Source: Blepharisma japonicum
Taxonomy: Eukaryota; Ciliophora; Heterotrichea; Heterotrichida; Blepharismidae
DNA: 64,000 nucleotides
Direction: 5' to 3'
NCBI GenBank assembly: GCA_949751835.1
Contig: CATKHK010000034.1
Location: forward strand, 248,001 to 312,000
The notes under the pieces are model-generated. The model was not told the DNA's origin, searched no databases, and saw nothing but the letters and a program-made list of their open reading frames with translations. The position numbers and the translations under genes were made by a program. Shown here piece after piece: positions 10,687-21,227 of this stretch. Within the stretch, counting starts at the first letter, position 1, and every line of letters begins with the position of its first letter.

Positions 10687-11232
10687 ATGGGCTTAGCATT
10701 CTCAAGAATTTGGCAACGTCTTTTCGGCAGCAAAGAAATGCGTATCCTCATGGTCGGTCTCGATGCAGCTGGGAAAACCACAATTCTCTATAAACTTAAG
10801 CTTGGCGAGGTTGTGACAACAATTCCAACCATTGGCTTCAATGTTGAGCGCGTCGAATACCGCAACATTTCTTTCACTGTTTGGGATGTTGGTGGGCAAG
10901 ACAAGATCAGACCTTTATGGAGGTACTACTATGAGAACATCCAAGGAGTCATTTTTGTCGTGGATTCTAATGATAGAGACAGAGTCGAAGATGCCAGAGA
11001 AGAACTTCATAGAATGCTCAATGAAGACCAACTCAGAGACGTCGTCGTATTGGTGTTCGCTAACAAACAAGACTTGCCAAATGCAATGACCGCAGCAGAA
11101 ATCACAGATAAATTAGGGCTACATTCAATTAGAGGAAGAAATTGGTTCATTCAAAGCACTTGTGCAACAAGTGGAGATGGACTTTATGAAGGATTAGACT
11201 GGCTTTCAAGAACCCTAACTGGCAAGAAGTAA
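10687..11232 (+). CDS. ARF1: ADP-ribosylation factor (ARF1-type) GTPase
   Basis: A 181-residue protein with every class I ARF hallmark: Gly2, P-loop [54 protein letters not shown] and [18 protein letters not shown]. It is nearer the animal/fungal ARF1 consensus than its upstream copy (for example [20 protein letters not shown]). Expected role: the GTP-dependent membrane switch for COPI and clathrin-adaptor recruitment at the Golgi. GC content is visibly higher than in the upstream paralogue, with more C-ending codons, as expected for a highly expressed gene. No intron. Shared upstream elements suggest co-regulation with the 9768 gene. Confidence 0.96.
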   Translation: MGLAFSRIWQRLFGSKEMRILMVGLDAAGKTTILYKLKLGEVVTTIPTIGFNVERVEYRNISFTVWDVGGQDKIRPLWRYYYENIQGVIFVVDSNDRDRVEDAREELHRMLNEDQLRDVVVLVFANKQDLPNAMTAAEITDKLGLHSIRGRNWFIQSTCATSGDGLYEGLDWLSRTLTGKK

Positions 11233-12472
11233 GAAATAACCTTTTGAATTATAATTATGATTTAATAAATATTTCATGGAATTGAGTGTGAAATAATGTA
11301 AAAATTGTGAATAAGTAACTTCAAAAATTGTTTTGCCTTTAAATACATTCTCTAAAATTATCAGAAATTTTAACTCCTATTAAATATCTTTCAAATAAAA
11401 ATCTTTTTTGAAAATAAATTCCTTATGAAAATTCATAATATAACTTCATGATTGCATTCAATAGCGAATATAATCATATATAAAGCATTTCAGTATTTCT
11501 TAGCCCATTGTCTTATAAATATAACCTTTACTTTAGTCTCAAAATATATCAAATTACTCTCAAGTATGCTTTAATTTCACAAGGTGGCTTATGAAGTGGA
11601 TTATTATTTAAAGTAAATATGATTGAATTTATGAATTAAAGCCGTTTAAACTGGAAGACACTCTGATATACTTTTATATCAATTTTCTTAAATCATATTT
11701 ATGCTTCAGAGGTCTTGTTTTTATTGAATAAAATTTTACTATTACAATATTTATTATAAATTACTCAATTCCAAAGGCATCTTAGCTGATATTATAAATT
11801 TATTCCCTAAGATAGTAAATTTATTAAAGTAAAATTTTCTATAAACAATTTCAGAGATGATAAGCTGGACCAACAAATTATTTCGACATAATTAAAGAAA
11901 ATAATTAAATTTAGGAATTTTTTGATGTATAAAAGTCAACAAAAAATACTTTTTATTGTTTAAAAAGGAAAAAAATTGGATCAAAATATTCGATTTTTAA
12001 AATTTAAAAACTGCTATTGAGATATTATAGCAATAAATCTGCAATATCTCTATAAAATTATTCACAACCGAAATTTGGTAAAAAATTAAAATTAATCAGC
12101 AATAAATCCCTGCAAAAAAGAATAAAGACTAAGTTGGAATTATTCAAATTTTCAAACAGTTTATCAATTTTGAATCAATTTTTTGTCTTAGTACTTTACT
12201 GAGTAATTCAAACCACATCAAGAGATCTCCCAGAAATCTTGATAAAATTCTGAAAAAGGTGTAATCAAGTGCTTCTTTGCTCTACACTTAAACAAATTAA
12301 TGAAAGTAAGCTAATTAAATATCTACATCCTTTTAATTATTTTCTGACCGAGAAGAGGTCCAAAAAGTGTAAATCCATTTAAATTGTATTATAGCCCCAG
12401 GGCAAAATCAATTTTAGAAGACAACCCAGAAAAAGAACATGAAGCTAGATAAAGGTAAGTTCAACATTTTTC
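11233..12472. other. Long AT-rich intergenic region
   Basis: About 1.24 kb between the second ARF gene and the EPL1 gene. Stops are frequent in all frames. I see no RNA gene or repeat. The last ~130 nt, with the ATG at 12439 or 12473, may hold the 5' part of EPL1. Confidence 0.55.
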
Positions 12473-13983
12473 ATGGGAAATCTGGTCAGAAAGCTTCAGG
12501 AAAGTTTATTGAACTCACATACAACTTTCCAAGTCCCTGCGCCAGAGCCCTATTTTTCTGATAAGATGTGCTTACACATATAGGTATAACCAAGAGCCGC
12601 CATATTACCCGGCCGCGTACGGTTGATCACAACCGCAAACTTTTACTCAGCACTGAAAGAGACGATATTGAAGCAGATTTGAAGGTTCCCCGCATCCCAA
12701 ACATCTCTGTTCCCATCATTGAGACACTAAGTGCCTATAGCATGCCTACAAAAAGCTATCATAGGCCAGGCTATTTCCACAGGTATCTGGCGCCAAGTGA
12801 GCTGCAGCTAGAGTCTATAGTCGAATATGAAGCAGTTGACGAGGATTTAGACTACCTTTGCCATGTCGCTAATGACCTCAGGGTAAGCTCCAACATCATG
12901 AATGTCCATTTGTTGGAAACCAGTGTAGATATCTGGGAAAAAGACGTCGGAGACGGAGAAATCATCCCATTGGAGAGAGCCGTTTATCTCCTCAAAGATA
13001 AAAAAGTCAATGACCACTGGGAAAGGCCTGAAAATACGTCAATTGCATCAAACGCTATAGAAAACCTGTACAATTATTGAAAAAACAGAAGAACAAGCCT
13101 CGGGAGATCTTTGCTAAGAAGGTTTTGGAATAGTGAAGGGGTGACTGACTCTAACCTAAAGACTGTCTTCAAATCTCGCAATGAAAACAGAGAGAAAATG
13201 CGTCTCAGGAATTCCAAGAAAAATGATTCAGAATCATATGAAAAAGTAAGAGTAATGTAGATGAAAAATCTCCAAAAGCAGCTGGAAACGCTAAAGCTGA
13301 TATTCAAAGCAATAAATGCAAGAGAAGTTCTGAAAAAGTACATTATTGATGCAAGAATTCTGGCATTTGAGCATGAAAGAGCTGATAAGCTAGGAAAGCC
13401 GTCAGAAATCCCTAATATTGTGCTAGATGCAAAGGTCCTTGAAACAGCTAAAGAGCTAAGGTCATCTTATAAGTCTGTAGAGACAACAATTAGCGCGCCC
13501 CCGCCAATTGCCCCGCCAAAGCCAATTCCTCAGCCGGCTGTGGAGCCAATTAAAAGAGCTAGACCTGAACCTCAGAAAAAGAGCCATTTGTCGTTTGATG
13601 TGGCTCGAGCTTGCTGCTTGTTGATTACTGAAGGAGAAAAACTGAATCTGTGGCCTTTGATTAGCAATAAATCCGCAACTTCTTCAGAAAGCAAGCAAAT
13701 GCCACCTCAGCTACACACAAATCTTGAAAGGAAACTCAAGCTGAGAGGAAGAGTTGGGAGAGGTGGAAAGAAAATTTACTTGGACAGGTACAGTTATCAG
13801 AAATATGATCATGGGTGGGGAAGGTACTTAGGAATAAAAGGAATTTGGTACAATGCAGAAGGTGAAATATCAAATGAAAACTATGAAGATGAAGATAATG
13901 AAGATGTGAATCGTTTACATAAAACTCTGATCCAAAACTTCAGAAACTTTATGAAAATGAAGAGAGCTCAGGTCGCTCATTAA
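12473..13983 (+). CDS. EPL1: Enhancer of polycomb-like protein (EPL1), NuA4 subunit; 5' end unresolved
   Basis: From 12586 onward the frame encodes a clear EPL1/EPC protein: RPRTVDHNRKLLLSTERDD, VPRIPNISVPIIETLSAYSM, the central box YHRPGYFHRYLAPSELQLES then VEYEAVDEDLDYLC, and, across a 15-nt intron (13246-13260), REKMRLRNSKKNDSESYEKM followed by a helix ending REVLKKYI. The C-terminus has LRGRVGRGGKKIYLDRYSYQ. TGA at 13078-13080 is Trp. EPL1 bridges the ESA1 acetyltransferase to nucleosomes in piccolo NuA4. The N-terminal exon is uncertain: ATG 12473 opens another frame (MGNLVRKLQESLL to FSDKM), and a 16-nt GT-AG candidate at 12568-12583 does not put that frame in register with EPL1. The true start could differ. 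Confidence 0.85.
13246..13260 (+). other. 15-nt spliceosomal intron in EPL1
   Basis: GTAAGAGTAATGTAG. It interrupts the conserved KNDSESYEK-M segment, and its last three bases would be a stop. Removal keeps the frame and restores the family motif. A is at position 10. Confidence 0.92.
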
Positions 13984-14157
13984 AATCAACTTAAAAAACT
14001 CAATATTAAATAACAACATTCTTAATATTTTTTAATAAAATAATATTGTTCCATATAAAATAGAATATCAATATATTTAGTCATTAATTTAATATTTATC
14101 AAAAGAAATATTTTGCACAAAGAATCAATTTTGATAATCATTACTAATAAAATTCAA

Positions 14158-15357
14158 TTAAGATTTAGGAGGAGTATAGCTTAGCTTTCTAGGATCAAAT
14201 TTAATCTGGCAGACCTTGAGCTTCTTTTTCTTCTGTTCCTTTTTCTTGAAATGTTCTTCAATCATTTTGGGGTTTGCAATATTCATTATATATTGTCCTT
14301 TCCAATACTTCACTAAGTTCAATGAAGTGAGTGTTTCCATTGCATCATGATTAGAAATCCCAGTGATGTCTGTAATCTCTTTTATACTTAGGTTTCCTCT
14401 ATCTCGTATTACTTCTAAAATTGTATCAGTTCAGTAAGACTTGTAAGAAATTCTTCCCATATCTGATAATGGCCTTTCCGGAGTTCCTATTTTTCCTTCT
14501 CTCTTACTTAATTCGTAGCTCAGAGAAATTAAAAATCGCCCATAACCTCTTTGCTGGTATGGTGGCAATACCAAAATGCATGCTAAGTTATATTCGTGAT
14601 TTCCAATTTCTTTAGAAAAATACCCCACAACTCTAGAGCATTTCCCTGAATCTTCAGTCAGCACATAAAACTTAAACGGTGACACATAATAATAAAGTGT
14701 TTTATGATCCAAAAACAACTTCGCTAGCAAACAAAAGTTTTGGCAATACAATTTATGCTCATTTCCCATAACTTCATACACACTTACTGATTTGATTTTT
14801 CCAATATTAACATTATCCCTATATATCATTTTCCCCATCGGCCGTTTATATGTGCACTTTTTCATATGTTCCTTATAAGTAGAGCCATGCCTCATATATT
14901 TGAGGCAAAATTCGCATATATAAAGAGTGGGTATCTGGGGATATCTCGACAAATATGGTGAATAGTATCATGGACTTATTTCATATCGGCCAAGGACAAT
15001 CCGATCAACGTTTCTGACTTTGGTGTTCTCTTCGTGGTCTTTCTCAAACTGGGTAAGTTCTGGGTTAGTGCAATCCTCATTGCGCTCGACTGGGTCGAGC
15101 TCTTCGCGCTTTCTTTTATTGTAGCGGGTAACGATGGATTCTGGAGTCTTTTCACTTTCTGGAGGCATTGGAGCAATTTGATCAGGAGTTACCCAAGTAT
15201 CTAGACGTTTATTGAAAGTAAGATAATGGATGTAAAATTCATGACTAGGGATTGGACGCTCATGGATAATTTCAGCTGGATCTAAATAAGTCTTACAGTA
15301 TTTCCCATCAGTCCACTTACAGAGAACGCGGGAGCCTATTTTTAGGTCACTTTCCAT
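14158..15357 (-). CDS. ESA1: MYST histone acetyltransferase (ESA1/Tip60/KAT5 type)
   Basis: A 399-residue protein on the minus strand. An N-terminal chromo-barrel/Tudor-knot (residues ~5-65, KIGSRVLCKWTDGKYCKTYL and FYIHYLTFNKRLDTWVTPD) is followed by the MYST domain: YEISP-W-YYSPY with TGA for the conserved Trp, the C2HC finger CEFCLKYM then HMKKC, the catalytic Cys in LACILVLPPYQQ, the acetyl-CoA loop QRGYGRFLI and the general-base Glu in GTPERPLSDMG-type context. A second TGA-Trp follows (SY-W-TDTILEV). The chromo-barrel puts it in the ESA1/MOF branch. It acetylates histone H4/H2A as the catalytic subunit of NuA4. It is convergent with EPL1, its direct partner, ~170 bp away. Confidence 0.94.
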
Positions 15358-15560
15358 TTATCAAAACAATAAGGTAAAGAGATTGTTTAGAGGACACAGG
15401 ACATTTTTGAGGAAAAGTTAATAGAGATTTTAATATAAATTTAAACTGAATTTCGACCTTTAAGCAAATATAAAGAAAATTTAATTATTCAAAATGGATA
15501 GATTTTTTTAGCTTAATCCATAATAGAGATATCAAAATTATTAGATTACAATTATTTACA

Positions 15561-17921
15561 TTACACAAATGTTTCGATACCTCTAATGCTGATTCCATAC
15601 TTAATTTCAGTTGGCCTGATTCTTTTCTTGACCACATGCTTTTCATCTTTTACTTTTTGCCCAGCATAATGACCTTTTTGGCTGCGGTCTGAGACTTTTA
15701 CCATTGATGATATCTGCTTAGCTGTCGATTTTTCAGAATCCGACTCTTCAAAATATCCTGAGTTTGTCCGAGACCTTTCTTTAAACTTTGAATCATTTGG
15801 AATAATCCTTTTAGCCTTAGGGTGTAATAAATTCACATTTGAAGATTTTGGAGGCTCTGATTTTTGTTCAGTTGACAAATATCGTTTTGAGCTTATCCTA
15901 GGAATTCTTGAATTAGGAGTTACAGAAGCTGGATTTTTATTTGCAGGAAGGTGTATGATAGGCGGTAAAAAATGGTCATTTTTATAGGTTTTTGCTTTTG
16001 ATCTGTGATTTGTTGAAGGAGAATTTCCTTGAAGTTCTGGAAATGATATAATTGAAGAAGAACTTATTTCTTCTACACTTTGAATTTGGCTGTATATTTT
16101 TTTGAGTCCAGGCTTTACTTCTACTTTTGATTCTTTGAAAATGTCGTTTTGGATTTCGATGACATCATCTCTTAATTTTAGCTGGCTTATTAGCAGCTGT
16201 ATATAAAGTTCTTTTTGTTTTAAAATTACCTGCTCATGGTTTTTATCTCTTTGTGCATCAATAGAATTCATAGACAAGATCTGCTGCTGCATCATAAGCT
16301 GTAAGCTTGATAAATGAGGCTCGGGGATTCCTTTTCTTATTCACTCTTGTTTAATATCTTCTCTTTTCTGCTCAAGCCCTTTAAGCATTTCTTCATAATT
16401 TCCATTTATTTGGTTTTGCTCATCAGTTGCTTTTTTTAATCTTTCTACCTCTCTATTCAGTGCTTTAAAGCTAGCATTTTCTTCTCCAGTTTTCGATTTA
16501 GCTTGATTCATTTCTGCCTGCTTTTCAAATAGCATGAATCCTAGTTCTTCTTTTGTTTGTTGGCATTCATATATTTTTTTCCTTATTTTTGCTTCCTCTT
16601 GGAAATGTGTATTAAGCTCAATTTGGTATTTTTCACTATTAAATGACGTAGGGTTAGGAGTCTTAGACTTCAACTGTTTCCGTAATTCAGAAACTTCTTG
16701 CCTGAGCTGTGCAATAATGGCTGTGTATTTTGCAATGTGATATGATACGTTTACAACGTTTCTGTGCAGATTGGTTTTAATATTTTTTGCACGATTCGCA
16801 TATTTGAGTGTGTTGGACGTGTCGAAAAAACTCCCTGAGTATGGAGAAATGCAAGCAATCATTACAGTTCTGCAGTTTCCTCCTAAGGAGTCTTTGAGTA
16901 AACGAGTCAATTTTGAATCCCTGTATGGTATATAAATTTTTCCACCTCTTTCTGTAGCTTCACATAATGCATTTATGCAATTACCTAAAGCTAGCAAAGA
17001 TTTATTGATATTTGCGCCCTCAATAAGCCTAATTCCTCTATTTTTTGTATGAGAAGCTCTTTCAGATCCAGCTAAATCAATAAGTGATAGCTTGCCAACA
17101 ATAATTTCTGACTGAGTCCCAGCAGCTTTATCTTTATACTCAACAGTAATTTGTAGCACCGCATGAGATCTACTAGAAGTTTGATTTGCCTCAGTCGGCT
17201 CACAAGTTCTCCTCATATTTCCCAGCTGTATACATTCTATAACCTCATCTGGAGTTGTCGCAATCATTTCTGCAAGCCCAGCTACAACTATTCCTTTAAC
17301 TGGGTCTTCTCGAATATCTAGTACACTGCTTGTGGGATGGATCAAATCTTTGACAACTTCGTTATAAATTTCCAAATAGCTCAGCTTTACCTTATAAGCT
17401 CTTTCTAAAGTTAATTCCTCTACCTTTGTGAAAAGTTCGACAAAAGTCATTAACATCATCCCAGGACTGTCAGCTTCGCCAAGCATTGTATAGGTTTTTC
17501 CTGCACCTGTAGCCCCATATGCAAAGACAGTTGCATTGAAGCCATTGAGGATCCCATCGATTAAAAATTTGGTGGTTTTGTCGAAAATTTCTTTTTGCAA
17601 TGAATTTTCATCAAATGCAAAATCAAACGCATATTGTTTTTCTTTTGCTCGGCTCCCTTTATCGCCGTATTTGAATTGTGGGTCCATTAATAAGACTACT
17701 CTTTCTTCAATTATTTGAATCAGATTTGTGCTATCGATTTCTCTTTCTTTTTTGGTAAGTGGCCTACATCTGACGGCGACAAGAATATTTGAAGCACCTT
17801 GCTGCATTTGTCCAACAATATCTTCATTATCTGAAGTATTTTCGTCAGGAGGCCGTAATGAATTTCTTCTCGAAGAGATGTGAGAAGAAATAATACTTTG
17901 GTCAGGGCCAAGTACGCTCAT
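15561..17921 (-). CDS. Kinesin-8 family motor (KIF18/KIF19/Kip3-like)
   Basis: A 786-residue N-terminal motor kinesin with one TGA-Trp (16341-16343) after the motor-neck coiled coil. The motor (residues ~45-390) has the kinesin-8 form of the P-loop, AYGATGAGKTYTMLG, plus NQTSSRSHAVLQI (switch I), LIDLAGSERA (switch II), PYRDSKLTRLLKDSLGGN and the tail-end signature NTLKYANRAKNIKTNL. Coiled coils follow at ~395-530 and ~550-600, then a Ser/Lys-rich basic tail. Kinesin-8 motors walk to plus ends and limit microtubule length in spindles and cilia. The N-terminal ~40 residues are Ser-rich and poorly conserved. The first ATG, at 17921, gives a full motor. Confidence 0.93.
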
Positions 17922-18265
17922 GATTTTTTTATAAATTTGGTCTATTGAATTTTTGGAGAATTATTCCTGAATTAGATTTTGCGTAAGGATATTTTAAATT
18001 TATTGATCATACAGAAAAATTTTTTAGGGTTCAGGAGTTTGGCTAAATTAGGATCGCCAAAATTAACAAAATGTTTGCAACGCTGATTAATAATATGGAA
18101 GAAGACTGCTTTTAATAAAATAAGAAAATAACTAACCTGAGAACTAATTTTAAAGAACTGAAAACAAAAAGAAGCAATATTTAAATTATGTAATAATTGG
18201 TATTTGAAATTACCATTACGTTAAATTAATAATAAAATGTTTAATGCTTGTATATTCATTCACAA
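17922..18265. other. Spacer between two minus-strand genes
   Basis: 344 nt, AT-rich. It holds the 5' flank of the kinesin-8 gene and the 3' flank of the gene ending at 18266. Nothing else is seen. Confidence 0.6.
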
Positions 18266-19078
18266 CTAGCACGTTTGAGAATCTTTCACACAATCATTAT
18301 CTACAGGATTTAGTTCTTTAAATTCTTGAAACGTCTCAATATTATTGTAAGGAGGCCTTAGTGAATTCTTTTCCATACTCTTTACTTTAAATGACTTTCT
18401 CAAAGAAACCATGCCCTTAACTTTTTTTAAAGTGTAATTAACAAACGGCCTTAACTCTCTCACATTTGCTAATTGAGCGGACTTATTAATTTTTTCTTGA
18501 ATATTTTCAGAACTATTTTCATTGCTTTTTTCCTGTTGAAACTGCATACTTATGTCAGAAATTTTGCTATAGCTGTCTTTTAAACTAGCAACAGAGGTTT
18601 CTTGTCCAGGAAGAGAAGAATTTGACAATTTTACTTTTCTCTTTGTAGGAGATTCATCAGTATTTTTTTCTTCATTGGCAGATCTTGATCTTTTAACTGG
18701 CATTGAAATTGAGCTGACTACTTTTGATGGCTTTATGAAATCAATTGTTTTTTGGTCTTTGTCCTCAAAATCATTTTTGGTTTTGCCTTTTGCCTTTGAA
18801 GGAAGGCTTGTTTTAGGATCAGAAGTCTTAGAAAAAGTGCTATTTTTAGATAAATTTTCATTTACACTCATAGACTGGGTTTTAGCTAATTGCTTAATTT
18901 CTGGATTTTTTTGATGATTTGTTGGGTTGATGCCAGAGTCTTGCAATCGATTTAATTTATTTGGCTTATCCGTAAGAATAGGGCACTCTGCACAAAGACA
19001 CAGTTTATGATTGAATAAGTTTTGATAAACCAGAGTTTCTATTGAGACAAAGAGTAAGTTATAGGCTATGTCACTCAT
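18266..19078 (-). CDS. Hypothetical Ser/Lys-rich protein
   Basis: A 270-residue frame ending in TAG, without introns or UGA codons. The N-terminus is hydrophobic and then has CLCAECPIL, a small Cys cluster. The rest is low-complexity, rich in Ser, Lys, Asn and Glu, with several basic patches (KRSRSANEE, PTKRKVKLS) that could serve as nuclear localisation signals. No domain is recognised. It is divergent from the EGF-exchanger gene at 19419; the ~340 nt between the two start codons must hold both promoters. The composition, unlike that of the other five frames, suggests it is real. Confidence 0.6.
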   Translation of the reverse strand: MSDIAYNLLFVSIETLVYQNLFNHKLCLCAECPILTDKPNKLNRLQDSGINPTNHQKNPEIKQLAKTQSMSVNENLSKNSTFSKTSDPKTSLPSKAKGKTKNDFEDKDQKTIDFIKPSKVVSSISMPVKRSRSANEEKNTDESPTKRKVKLSNSSLPGQETSVASLKDSYSKISDISMQFQQEKSNENSSENIQEKINKSAQLANVRELRPFVNYTLKKVKGMVSLRKSFKVKSMEKNSLRPPYNNIETFQEFKELNPVDNDCVKDSQTC

Positions 19079-19418
19079 TTTTTATTATTTTCAGCCCCTT
19101 TATTCTATTATATTAATATTGCAGCAATTTAAGCTAATTTTTCACAATTATTCAACTTGCTTGCAGTCGATGCATTTAAACATTTGAATATTAAAATTCT
19201 TCTTAAATATTTTTGTTCAGTTTTTCCTCAAATTTTAGGGATAAACCTATAAAATACTATTTTCTCTCATCTAATAGGTATAGCTAAGTGTTCGAATATG
19301 CTGTCATAAGAAAAATACACTAAATTCGTCAAGGAAGAAATAAATTATTTATTAAATTCATAAATTATACATTTACTCTATTAATTTATGCTACATGATT
19401 ATATCTATAAAGAAAATT
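19079..19418. promoter_or_regulatory. Divergent intergenic (bidirectional promoter) region
   Basis: 340 nt between the start codons of a minus-strand gene (19078) and a plus-strand gene (19419). By position it must contain both 5' flanks. It is AT-rich, and I see no shared motif with the ARF elements. Confidence 0.4.
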
Positions 19419-21209
19419 ATGAAGTTTTTCATACTCACTTTAGTCTTCTTTGCATCTGCAGTGCAAGTCGACTTATCTCATTGTCCTTTATCATGTAGCC
19501 ACAATGGAGAATGCCATGAAATATATGAGCAAGAAGGAAATTTGAATTCTACTTTATCCATGTGATATGAGTGCCAGTGCTACGATTCTTTCCGTGGACA
19601 AGGCTGTGAAGAATGCGCAGAAAATCGCTATGGCTCTAAATGTGTTAGCTGTCCTGAATCAGCTCACAAAGTATGTGGAGGTCACGGGGTTTGTGATGCA
19701 GGGATAAAAGGAACAGGAAAATGTTTATGTGAAGATGGATATACTAATGAAAGCAACTGCTCAGAAGAGTCCAACTTTATGACCACATGGCCTCACAAAG
19801 CACAGTCTATTACTTTACTGCTTAGTTCTTCTGTCCTTTGTGTCTTAATGGTCTTCAGCCTTATAAAGCTGCCTTTCCATTGCCTCCCTGACAGTGTTGG
19901 CTCAATTTCTCTAGGCTTATTTATTGGACTCATATATTTGGTTTACTTTACAGACACAAACTTATCAAATGGCCTCTTTTTTGACCCCCAAACATTTTTC
20001 TTATTGATTATCCCGCCAATTATGTTTGATGCAGGCTATTCTTCTAATAAAGAAAAATTCTTTACAAATATCGGCACAATTTTGATGTTTGCTGTCGTAG
20101 GAACCATCATATCAGCCCTTATATTTGGCTTCGCAATTTACGCATGCTGCAATTTTTTCAATCTTTATGAGCTTTCACTCACTGAATCCTTACTATTTGG
20201 CTCTTTAATTTCTGCCGTAGACCCCGTAGCAACAATTGCAATTTTTGAAGCTGCAAAAGTAGATACAACTTTGCATATGATTGTATTTGGAGAAAGTGTG
20301 CTAAATGACGCTATTTCGATTGCGTTATTTAAAACTTTTGCTCAGTTTGCTGAAAATGAAAAAGAGCTGGAACTAGGGAATATTGTGATACAATTTACTT
20401 ATCTTTTTGTAGGGTCTATTTCAGTTGGAGTAATAATTGGGATTTTATCAGCGCTGGTATTTAAAGTTTTCAAGCTATCAGATCACCCAACTTTAGAAAC
20501 TGCAATGTTTTTCTTGTGGTCTTATATCCCATTTGTGCTGTGCGAAGCATTAGAAATGTCTGGAATCTTAGGACTGCTGTTTTTAGGTATGATAATGGCT
20601 CACTATACTCATTTTTCGCTATCAGAAGAAAGCAAAATCACTACCCATCAGACTTTCAGGACGTTTGCATTTATAGCAGAAAACTTTTGTTTTGTATATT
20701 TAGGACTTGCAATTCCTCTGAATACCAGAAGTATTTTATGGTCGGTCATCTCAGTCAGTATTTTGCTTCTGCTTTCCAGCCGCGGAGTTGTAGTTTTCTT
20801 GCTTTCTCCTATTTGCAATTATTTCAGAATTCATAAAATCAATTTAAAGCATCAAATTTTGATATGGCTTTCAGGGATGAGAGGAGCTGTAGCCTTTTCT
20901 CTTGCATTAAGTCTCCCTACAAAGAACCCAGATGTCATAATTTCAACGACTATGTACTTGATTTTATTTACTATTGTTATTTTAGGGCTAATGACATATC
21001 CTGTATTAAGGTGTTTGAAGCTGAGAGTAGAAGATGTAGTTATTACGAGGCATGGAGACTCTATTCATAAAGATTTATATGACGAAAATAGTCCTAGAGG
21101 AAGCGATAAAAAAGTTACCATACTGGAAAGAATTGAAGAAATTGATAGACAGTATATTCAGCCTGTGCTGAGAAAAACAAATATGATTGAAAAACTTGTG
21201 GAGAGTTAA
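19419..21209 (+). CDS. Na+/H+ exchanger with EGF-like extracellular N-terminus
   Basis: A 596-residue protein; TGA at 19563-19565 is Trp. Residues 1-18 are a signal peptide (MKFFILTLVFFASAVQ). Residues ~22-118 hold two to three EGF-like units (C-x3-C-x5-C, then CQCYDSFRGQGCEECA and CGGHGVCDAG, then GKCLCEDGYT). A 12-TM-like CPA1 exchanger follows: FFDPQTFFLLIIPPIMFDAG, SAVDPVATIAIFE and the ion-path motif GESVLNDAISIALF, which resemble NHE6/NHE8-type exchangers. Its expected job is electroneutral Na+(K+)/H+ exchange at the surface or an endosomal membrane, the EGF units facing outward or into the lumen. The short C-terminus lacks a long regulatory tail. Ordinary NHEs lack such an ectodomain, so this fusion is unusual. 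Only 18 bp separate it from the convergent gene. Confidence 0.9.
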
Positions 21210-21227
21210 ATTAAAATATTTAATAAG

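Noticed and set aside
12568-13080. GTG as a start codon for EPL1
   Set aside because: GTG starts are not expected in ciliate nuclear genes; the frame must be fed by an upstream exon.
16341-16343. TGA as the end of the kinesin-8 gene
   Set aside because: The frame continues for 260 codons with coiled coil and a natural basic tail; under TGA=Trp it is one gene.
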